Source of the DNA: JALZAH01 sp051000755
Lineage (GTDB): Bacteria; Actinomycetota; Acidimicrobiia; Acidimicrobiales; Palsa-688
Assembly (NCBI GenBank): GCA_051000755.1
Contig: JBPCNZ010000107.1
Location: 1 to 7,693, forward strand
Direction: 5' to 3'
Length of the DNA stretch: 7,693 bases
Part shown: one piece after another, positions 1 to 5,129 of the stretch
Numbering within the stretch: position 1 is the first letter of the stretch
How the letters are laid out: each line of letters begins with the position of its first letter
Made by a program: the position numbers and the translations under genes
The notes under the pieces: generated by a model
Told to the model about the DNA's origin: nothing
Seen by the model: the letters and a program-made list of their open reading frames with translations, nothing else
The model's database searches: none

Positions 1-90
1 CCTAGACCCCAGGTGCGGTGACTTCGCATCTGGCGGCAGTGGCACGGGTCTACGAGGAGGCTGCGTAACCATGCTGAGAAGACCGTCGGT

Positions 91-123
91 GAGCTGTGTG
101 CGGGCAAATCGCATGCACAGTTC
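91..123 (+). ncRNA. Group II intron domain V
   Basis: This 33-base hairpin carries the hallmarks of the catalytic core of group II introns. The lower stem is GAGCTGTG (91-98) paired with CACAGTTC (116-123), 8 base pairs including one G-U. A 2-base bulge, TG (114-115), follows on the 3' strand. The upper stem is TGCG (99-102) with CGCA (110-113), capped by GGCAAAT (103-109). The AGC catalytic triad is at 92-94, opposite GTT at 120-122, as expected. The usual domain V is 34 bases with a GAAA-like loop; here the loop region is one base short and contains GCAA/CAAA, a mild deviation. The 8 bp, 2-nt bulge, 4 bp layout together with the triad is unlikely to arise by chance. Confidence 0.75.
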
Positions 124-126
124 GAA

Positions 127-158
127 GGGCGGGTGCTGGAAACGGAGCAATGCTGTTC
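127..158 (+). ncRNA. Putative group II intron domain VI hairpin
   Basis: Immediately after domain V and the joiner GAA (124-126), the sequence can fold as GGGCGGG (127-133) plus TGCT (134-137), pairing with AGCA (146-149) and then T151 and CTGTTC (153-158). A150 and G152 bulge out. A150 sits where the lariat branch-point adenosine is expected, about eight bases before the end of the stem. Several pairs are G-U, so the fold is weaker than that of domain V and I worked it out by hand. The terminal loop is GGAAACGG (138-145). Confidence 0.4.
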
Positions 159-168
159 GGTCCACTGC

Positions 169-220
169 GGGTCCCAGGTCGGTGTGCTGAAATGCCACCT
201 CAACGACCTGGTCGGGACCC
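169..220. repeat. Imperfect inverted repeat (13 bp arms, 4-base bulge)
   Basis: GGGTCCC (169-175) and AGGTCG (176-181) pair with GGGACCC (214-220) and CGACCT (204-209). The 3' arm carries a 4-base bulge, GGTC (210-213), and the loop is about 22 bases. There is no T-tract after the 3' arm, so it is not a typical intrinsic terminator. It lies just downstream of the putative intron 3' end. It could be part of the intron's target site, an old mobile-element end, or a chance product of the high GC content. Confidence 0.4.
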
Positions 221-265
221 AGCCGAAGAGACGAGCCACCGCGCCAGCACTCGACCCAAGGCAGT

Positions 266-409
266 GGTGAGGTCGTCGCCGAGGCCGAGGGCCGCAGCGT
301 CGCCCAGCTCAAGGCCACCGTGGTCATCCACGTCCCCATCGAGGTCCTGGACGGTCACGGGTCCGCCCTCATCACCGCCTCCGACGTTGAAACGTGGGCT
401 CCCCCGTAG
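266..409 (+). pseudogene. Start-less 3' coding remnant, product unknown
   Basis: In one frame this stretch reads GEVVAEAEGRSVAQLKATVV followed by IHVPIEVLDGHGSALITASD and VETWAPP, then TAG at 407-409. Third positions are almost all G or C, as in the real genes downstream. The frame is open back to the stop at 188-190 but has no ATG or well-placed start, and the codons before about 266 look less biased. It therefore looks like the C-terminal end of a gene whose front was lost or separated, plausibly by the intron or a frameshift. I do not recognise the product. The segment around VVIHVPIEVLDG vaguely recalls the central part of actinobacterial DUF222/HNH-endonuclease proteins, but that is a weak impression. 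Ten bases separate its stop from the dehydrogenase start. Confidence 0.35.
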
Positions 410-418
410 GCTCGGTGC

Positions 419-1192
419 ATGAGCTCGTTCTCCCTGGAGGGTCGCATGGCCGTGGTGACCGGTGCCTCTCGGGGCATCGGCGCGGCCACCGCCCGGGCCC
501 TCGACCGCGCCGGGGCCACGGTCGCCCTCGTCGCCCGGTCCCGCCCGCAGCTCGAGGCCCTGGCCAAGGAGTTGCACCACGAAGCCGTCGTGGTCGTCAG
601 CGACCTCCGAGACGAGGATGCGCCCGCAACGACGGCACAGCAGGCCCTCACGGGCCTCGGTGCGGTCGACATCCTGGTCAACAAGGCCGCGGCTGCGGCG
701 CGCCTGCCGACGGTGGAGACCGATGCCGCCCTCATCGACGACCTCTTGGCGGTCAACGTCCGAGCCCCTCTCCTGCTCATCGCCGCCCTCGTGCCCGCCA
801 TGATCGAGCACGGTGGCGGGTCGATCATCAACCTGTCCTCGGTCTCAGGGCTGGTGGGCACACCCCGACGGGCCGCCTATGCCGCCTCCAAGGGCGCCCT
901 CGACGCCGCCACCCGCTCCCTCGCCATGGAGCTGGGATCGTCCGGGATCCGGGTCAACTCGGTGGCGCCCGGGGCCGTCGACACCGATCTGTGGGCCAAG
1001 AACCGCGCCGTGCCGGGGGTGGTGGAGACCGTCGAGCGTCAGACGCCCCTGGGACGGTGGGGGGTTCCTGACGACATCGCCGATGTGATCGTCTTCCTGG
1101 CGTCGGATGCGGCCCGGTTCGTCACCGGCGAGACCATCTCCGTGGACGGCGGCATGGCCCGCACCATGGACCTCTACGGCGGACCAGTCTGA
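419..1192 (+). CDS. Classical short-chain dehydrogenase/reductase (SDR), 257 aa
   Basis: This is a cytosolic NAD(P)(H)-dependent oxidoreductase of the classical SDR family; the substrate cannot be told from sequence. It starts MSSFSLEGRMAVVTGAS with the dinucleotide-binding motif TGASRGIG at residues 14-21. An arginine after the second strand (VALVARS) favours NADP(H). The catalytic tetrad is complete: N113, S141, Y154 and K158 (YAASK). The C-terminus GRWGVPDDIADVIVFLASD...VTGETISVDGG is typical of FabG-like members, and 257 residues is the usual size. The structural NNAG motif is altered to NKAA (residues 88-91). The ATG at 419 is chosen because it puts the first strand at the normal distance; the ribosome-binding site is weak. 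The gene precedes aspS by 52 bases in the same direction but has no evident functional link to it. A specific name such as fabG would be unsupported. Confidence 0.93.
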   Translation: MSSFSLEGRMAVVTGASRGIGAATARALDRAGATVALVARSRPQLEALAKELHHEAVVVVSDLRDEDAPATTAQQALTGLGAVDILVNKAAAAARLPTVETDAALIDDLLAVNVRAPLLLIAALVPAMIEHGGGSIINLSSVSGLVGTPRRAAYAASKGALDAATRSLAMELGSSGIRVNSVAPGAVDTDLWAKNRAVPGVVETVERQTPLGRWGVPDDIADVIVFLASDAARFVTGETISVDGGMARTMDLYGGPV

Positions 1193-1244
1193 GAGGCGCA
1201 CCGCTGAGGCCGGGGCAGCGGCAGTGAGTAGCCTCGGCGACGCC

Positions 1245-3053
1245 ATGGCCGACACCCGCCCTCTCGCCGTCAACCGTTACCGCGACACCCGTGCCGGCGC
1301 TCTGCGCCCCACCGATGCCGGTCGGACCGTGCGTCTGGCCGGATGGGTCGCAGCCCGGCGGGATCACGGCGGCCTGGTCTTCATCGACCTCCGCGACGCC
1401 GGGGGCACCGAGCCCGGCGGCGTGGTGCAACTCGTCTCCCACCCGGATCAGGCGTCGTTCGATGTCCTCTCCGGCCTGCGCCTCGAGAGCGTCATCTCCG
1501 TCGGCGGCGAGGTCGTCGCCCGCTCCCAGGAGACCGTCAACCCCCGCCTGGCCACCGGTGCGGTGGAGGTGGTCGTCACCGACGTCGAGGTTCTCTCCGG
1601 CTCCGACGTGCTCCCCTTCCCCGTCGAGCGGGACACCGAGGTCGGCGAGGAGGCCCGCCTGCGCTACCGCTACCTCGACCTGCGCCGGGGCCCGGTCGTC
1701 GAGCGCCTGGCCACCCGGGCCCGTTTCGCCCAGCTGGTCAGGACCCACCTGGCCGAACGGGGCTTCCTCGAGGTGCAGACACCGATCCTCACCGCCTCCT
1801 CGCCCGAAGGCGCCCGGGACTTCCTCGTGCCCAGCCGCGTCCACGCCGGCGAGTTCTATGCCCTGCCCCAGGCCCCCCAGCAGTTCAAGCAGCTGCTCAT
1901 GGTCAGTGGCATCGAGCGCTATTTCCAGATCGCCCCGTGCTTTCGCGACGAGGCGTCGCGAGCTGACCGGAGCCCGGGCGAGTTCTACCAGATCGACCTG
2001 GAGATGGCCTTCGCCACCCAGGAGGACGTCTTCGTCGAGGTCGAGGCCCTCATGGGCCGGGTGGTGGGTGAGCTGAGCACCAAGGAGGCGAACACCGAGT
2101 GGCCTCACCTGGTCTTCGCCGACGCCATCGACCGGTTCGGCACGGACAAGCCCGACCTGCGCTTCGGGCTGGAGATCGCCGATCTGACCAAGGAGCTCGG
2201 AGGGCGAACCGAGCTGCCGATGTTCACCGACGCCCCCGGCGCCGGAAGGCTCATCCGCGCCCTGCGGGTGCCGGGCGCAGCCGACCGGCCCCGCAAGTGG
2301 TTCGACACCTTCGCTGACGCGGCCCGCAAGCTCGGGGCCATCGCCAGCTGGCTCCAGCTCGACCCGGCGGGGACGAAGGGACCGCTGGCCAAGAAGCTGA
2401 CCGAGGAGGAGACGGCCGCCATCACCGCTTCAGTGGCCGCCGAGGCGGGCGATGCCGTCCTGACCACGGTCGGCCCCCGGTTGGCGGCGAGCACCGCCCT
2501 GGGCGAGATGCGCACGGCGCTCGGCCGCGAGCTCGGGTTGGCCGACCCCAACCAGCTGACCTTCTGCTGGGTGGTCGACTTCCCCATGTACGAGCGCAAC
2601 GCCGACACGGGCGAATGGGAGTTCTCCCACAATCCCTTCTCCATGCCTCAAGGGGGCCTTGAGGCTCTGGCAACCCAGGACCCCGGCGACATCCTCGCCT
2701 ACCAGTACGACCTCGTGTGCAACGGGATGGAGCTGTCCTCGGGGGCGGTCAGAAACCACCGTCCCGACGTGATGGAAGCGGCGTTCGCCCTCGCCGGCTA
2801 CGGCCCCGAACGCATCAGGGAGTCATTCCCCGCCCTCTGGAACGCATTCCACTATGGGCCGCCCCCCCACGCCGGCATCGCACCCGGCTTCGACCGGATC
2901 TTGATGCTCCTCGAGGACCAGGCCAACCTCAGAGAGGTCATCGCCTTCCCCCTCAACCAGACCGGTCGCGATCTGCTGATGAACGCCCCGGCCGAGGTCA
3001 GCGAGCACCAGCTGCGGGAGCTCCACCTGAAGGTCGTGCCGCCCGCGCCGTGA
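1245..3053 (+). CDS. aspS: Aspartyl-tRNA synthetase, probably non-discriminating, 602 aa
   Basis: A class IIb aminoacyl-tRNA synthetase that charges tRNA-Asp with aspartate. The N-terminal OB-fold anticodon-binding domain (about 25-120) includes GWVAARRDHGGLVFIDLRD. The catalytic domain has motif 1 at FLEVQTPILTASSPEGARDF, the aspartate/ATP site LPQAPQ (207-212), and motif 2 FRDEASRADR (R234, D235, E236). A GAD-type insertion (roughly 285-420) is followed by motif 3, GIAPGFDR, with R551. H41 lies where discriminating enzymes such as E. coli carry leucine (RRDLG), which suggests an enzyme that also charges tRNA-Asn. Motif 2 reads RSPGEFYQID, one residue longer than the common RQPEFTQID, and the C-terminus FPLNQTGRDLLMNAPAEV differs from Mycobacterium-type enzymes. 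The start at ATG 1245 suits family length; an in-frame GTG at 1224 would add seven residues. The stop overlaps the next gene's GTG. Confidence 0.97.
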   Translation: MADTRPLAVNRYRDTRAGALRPTDAGRTVRLAGWVAARRDHGGLVFIDLRDAGGTEPGGVVQLVSHPDQASFDVLSGLRLESVISVGGEVVARSQETVNPRLATGAVEVVVTDVEVLSGSDVLPFPVERDTEVGEEARLRYRYLDLRRGPVVERLATRARFAQLVRTHLAERGFLEVQTPILTASSPEGARDFLVPSRVHAGEFYALPQAPQQFKQLLMVSGIERYFQIAPCFRDEASRADRSPGEFYQIDLEMAFATQEDVFVEVEALMGRVVGELSTKEANTEWPHLVFADAIDRFGTDKPDLRFGLEIADLTKELGGRTELPMFTDAPGAGRLIRALRVPGAADRPRKWFDTFADAARKLGAIASWLQLDPAGTKGPLAKKLTEEETAAITASVAAEAGDAVLTTVGPRLAASTALGEMRTALGRELGLADPNQLTFCWVVDFPMYERNADTGEWEFSHNPFSMPQGGLEALATQDPGDILAYQYDLVCNGMELSSGAVRNHRPDVMEAAFALAGYGPERIRESFPALWNAFHYGPPPHAGIAPGFDRILMLLEDQANLREVIAFPLNQTGRDLLMNAPAEVSEHQLRELHLKVVPPAP

Positions 3054-3808
3054 GCATCGTCGTCGTTGTTCTCGCCGTCGCCCTGGTCGTGGCGGTGGGC
3101 GTCATCGTCAGCTTGTACCGCCCCTACCGTCAGGCCACTGTGGCCGCCCGACGGGCGGTCGCTGACCGTGACCACCAGGTGAGCAGGGCCGAAGCCGACC
3201 GCCACGCTGCGGTCCAGGCCGGCGCCGACGCCGAACGGCGCGCCGCGGTGGCCACGGCCCGAGCCGAGGAGGCCGACGCCGCCCTCCGCCGCCGGACCAC
3301 GCCAGGCCAGGCTCTGGTGACCGCCCAGGGTCGCCTGGATGCCTTGTGGGGCCTGTCGTGCCTGGCGGCAGCGTGGGAACGCCGGGGCGCGGAGACGCAG
3401 TCCACCGCTTCTGCGCCGGCGGTTGTACCCGGCGACCTGGCTGCCGTGCTCGACGTGGAGATCGGCCGCATCCGGGAGGAGGCCGGGACACCCGGGACGG
3501 TGCGCATGGCGGTGGAGCCACCGGCCGTCGGGGCCGAAGCGGTCGTGGTCCTACGATCGGTGCAGCTGCTGCTCTCGGCGCTGGCCCGCCACTGCCAGGG
3601 CTACGACCTTTACGTGCACCGCTGGGAACGTCGGATCAGCGCTGTCGTCGTCTGCGAGGGCTTCGACGGGCCGGACACCGTGGCAGACGACACGACCGCG
3701 GTGTTGATGGCGCTGAGCCCGGCCGATGGAGATGTCGACATCGACCGGGATCCCGAGGGCCGGATGCGAGCCCGGCTCAGCCTCCCGACCTCGGCCCCGG
3801 AGCCCTGA
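3050..3808 (+). CDS. Membrane-anchored coiled-coil protein with degenerate GHKL/kinase-like domain, 252 aa
   Basis: The GTG start at 3050 overlaps the aspS stop (GTGA), implying translational coupling; the open frame continues upstream inside aspS, but the hydrophobic N-terminus fixes this start. Residues 2-22 (SIVVVVLAVALVVAVGVIVS) form one transmembrane segment with the rest predicted cytoplasmic. Residues about 27-82 are rich in A, R, E and D and likely form a coiled coil. The C-terminal half (about 90-245) resembles a histidine-kinase ATPase fold by pattern: an E..RIREE helix, LLLSALARHC (173-182) in place of the N-box LLxNAxKH, then VVVCEGFDGPD in place of the DxGxG strand. The N-box asparagine and the G-box aspartate/glycines are not conserved and no phospho-accepting histidine segment is evident, so it is probably not a working kinase. 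A sensory or scaffolding role is speculation; the gene itself is well supported by codon bias and context. Confidence 0.8.
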   Translation: MSIVVVVLAVALVVAVGVIVSLYRPYRQATVAARRAVADRDHQVSRAEADRHAAVQAGADAERRAAVATARAEEADAALRRRTTPGQALVTAQGRLDALWGLSCLAAAWERRGAETQSTASAPAVVPGDLAAVLDVEIGRIREEAGTPGTVRMAVEPPAVGAEAVVVLRSVQLLLSALARHCQGYDLYVHRWERRISAVVVCEGFDGPDTVADDTTAVLMALSPADGDVDIDRDPEGRMRARLSLPTSAPEP

Positions 3809-3814
3809 GCGAGA

Positions 3815-4027
3815 TCAGCCGTCCTCGAACTTGAACGACACCCGCAGCTTGGCCCGGTAGGTCTTGACCCGGCCCTCCTCGATCAGCATGTCGAGCTCGG
3901 CCACTTCGGCAACACGCAGATCGCGCAGCGAGCTCCCCGCCCTGGTGACAGCTGCGGTTGCCGCCTTCTCCCACGACTCGTCGCTGGTACCCACCAGTTC
4001 GACGATCTTGTAGACGCTCTCGGCCAT
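3815..4027 (-). CDS. Dodecin family flavin-binding protein, 70 aa
   Basis: Dodecins are small cytosolic proteins that assemble as hollow dodecamers, storing or sequestering flavins (riboflavin, FMN, FAD) or coenzyme A. The protein MAESVYKIVELVGTSDESWE...SLRDLRVAEVAELDM...VKTYRAKLRVSFKFEDG fits the family end to end, in length (about 65-75 residues) and in its strand-helix-strand-strand layout. The flavin-stacking tryptophan expected in the LRxLxWxEV segment is a valine here (LRDLRVAEV). The start is the ATG at 4027-4025, preceded by AGGGG about six bases upstream; longer in-frame extensions add residues absent from the family. It is convergent with the aspS-linked gene, the two stops being only six bases apart, and divergent from the gene at 4208. 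Confidence 0.93.
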   Translation of the reverse strand: MAESVYKIVELVGTSDESWEKAATAAVTRAGSSLRDLRVAEVAELDMLIEEGRVKTYRAKLRVSFKFEDG

Positions 4028-4074
4028 GATGATCCCCTGTCTTCCCGGTGGCGATTCCCCGCCATCGCAGCCCA

Positions 4075-4080
4075 AGCATA
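4075..4080 (-). promoter_or_regulatory. Possible -10 element for dodecin
   Basis: On the minus strand TATGCT matches the TAnnnT pattern of actinobacterial -10 boxes and stands in an otherwise GC-rich region, about 48 bases before the dodecin ATG. No convincing -35 hexamer is seen at the proper spacing. The rest of the 180-base divergent region (4028-4207) shows nothing else I can support beyond the ribosome-binding site at its right end, although a promoter for the rightward operon must also lie there or upstream. Confidence 0.3.
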
Positions 4081-4192
4081 GATGCCCCTCGGCGGCGACG
4101 CGCCAGGCCGATGTCACTGGCGCCGGTTACGGTTCCCAGCAGGTTCTCAGCGACGCTCGGGTGTCGGACCTGCCCCTCCACCACCGAGGTAC

Positions 4193-4199
4193 GAGGAGG
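4193..4199 (+). promoter_or_regulatory. Strong Shine-Dalgarno site fixing the start at 4208
   Basis: GAGGAGG lies eight bases before the ATG at 4208. It selects this start over the upstream in-frame ATG at 4082, whose translation lacks the codon bias of the gene. Confidence 0.8.
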
Positions 4200-4207
4200 C
4201 AGAAACG

Positions 4208-5073
4208 ATGCACGAACCCGACGCTGTCGTCGAGGCCCTGGATACGGCGACCACCGACGAGGACCCGCCCCTCTGGTTCGAGGTCGGGATCGACGCCGGC
4301 CCCGGGCAGAACGCCACCATGACCCTGGTTCGCCATGATGTTCTGGCCCAGCTGTTCGGTTGGGTGGCGCCGCCGGAGTGTGACGCCATCGGGGTGGTGG
4401 CCGGAGGCTGGGGCGCCCCGAACCGTTCGACCTTGACCTGGGCCGGCTGCCCGCCGACTCTCGGGAGCTGCAGCGGGTCCGGGTCATCGTCGTGGTCGAT
4501 CGGCACGGCCGCGTCGGCGCCCGCACCACTCTGGGCGACGGCCGGACCGTCGGCGGCGGATGCCGGGGCGGTCGGCTCTTCGATGCCCTCCACCGCGGTC
4601 TGGGCCTGCCCACTGATCCGCCGCCGGTGTCCTCGGCGGCCATCATCGGCGATCTGTGGCTGGCTGCGGTGGTGGCCGAGGGCGAACGCCAGAGCCAGCC
4701 CCTCGGTTGGAGTGAGGTGACCGCCCTGCACCCGGCGACCCAGGCCCTGATGGACCACGGCCACTCCCTCTCCGACGCCGAGGTCGATGCCGTCATCCGG
4801 GTGGCTCCCCGGGCCTGGACCTGGGACCGACTGCAGGCCGACACCGTCAGCGGCGGCGGCCTGAGCGACCTGGTGGCCCCCGACATTGCCTCGTGGATGG
4901 ACATCGGGATGTTCGCCCGGTGGACCTTGGAGCTCCTCGGCGACGCCAGGACCTTGTGGGGCCGAGCGGCTTCGGTGCTCGACCATGAGGTTGTGGTGCG
5001 CCTGGCCGACACCCTCGATGCGGCGGAGGCCGGCGCAGGGGGCCTCGTGGCTCCCGCTCGCATGTGCCGCTAG
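4208..5073 (+). CDS. Unrecognised protein, interrupted by a one-base loss (about 288 aa if restored)
   Basis: The first part starts MHEPDAVVEALDTATTDEDP and runs in one frame through CDAIGVVAGGWG (residues 58-69). Convincing coding then continues in the frame one base earlier as RPEPFDLDLGRLPADSRELQ, followed by RVRVIVVVDRHGRVGARTTL, to the stop at 5071-5073. Adding one G to the run at 4410-4413 joins the halves as GGWGRPEPFDLDL, so a single-base deletion there, real or a sequencing error, is the simplest reading. Without repair the first frame continues to 4720. The restored protein is soluble, with no signal peptide or membrane segment. It has an alternating beta region (VIVVVDRHGRV), an acidic-hydrophobic middle (SSAAIIGDLWLAAVVAEGE) and a helical C-terminus rich in W, L and D. 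I recognise no family. It is the first gene of the rightward cluster, 56 bases before the hydrolase. Confidence 0.7.
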
Positions 5074-5116
5074 CCCCCGCCGGGCTCAGGCCCACGATCG
5101 CTTGATACGGGTCGGC

Positions 5117-5125
5117 AAGGTGGGG
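5117..5125 (+). promoter_or_regulatory. Ribosome-binding site for the GTG start at 5130
   Basis: AAGGTGGGG ends four bases before GTG 5130. It supports this non-ATG start, which also places a basic segment directly before the transmembrane helix as expected for an N-terminal anchor. Confidence 0.55.
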
Positions 5126-5129
5126 CGAC

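Larger units (their letters stand above)
1..158 (+). mobile_element. 3' end of a group II intron (5' part outside window)
   Basis: The left edge appears to lie inside a group II intron, a self-splicing retroelement. The basis is a near-canonical domain V at 91-123 followed, after a 3-base joiner, by a hairpin compatible with domain VI (127-158). The first 90 bases would then be the tail of domain IV and the linker. No reverse transcriptase/maturase coding sequence is visible: the three forward frames show only short stretches, for example 20 codons at 6-68 ending in TAA. The intron-encoded protein, if there is one, lies upstream. The exact 3' splice site is uncertain. The fold suggests about 158, while the nearest AC dinucleotide (the usual intron ending) is at 164-165. 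Whether the intron is intact and active cannot be judged. A window starting inside a multicopy intron would suit an assembly break. Confidence 0.65.

Noticed and set aside
71..190. A 39-codon ORF starting at ATG 71, ten bases after GAGGAGG (54-60)
   Set aside because: It runs straight through the domain V hairpin and has no coding bias, so the ATG and purine run are better explained as intron RNA sequence.
200..811. A 203-codon minus-strand open frame across the intron-SDR region
   Set aside because: It is mostly antisense to the SDR, with the G/D/E/R-rich composition typical of reverse frames of GC-rich genes.
1122..2108. A 328-codon minus-strand open frame across aspS
   Set aside because: It is the antisense shadow of strongly biased aspS codons, with a G/D/E/L-rich composition and no recognisable domain.
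3809..3814. A terminator between the convergent genes
   Set aside because: Only six bases separate the stops, and I see no stable hairpin with a T-tract on either strand there.
4405..4420. Programmed -1 ribosomal frameshifting in the gene at 4208
   Set aside because: The local sequence is not a canonical slippery heptamer in the right frame and no clear downstream stimulator is evident; a base lost from the G run is simpler.
3777..5063. A 428-codon open frame on the minus strand overlapping dodecin and the unknown gene
   Set aside because: It is antisense to well-supported genes, is rich in R, S and P as expected for a high-GC shadow frame, and contains dodecin in a different frame.
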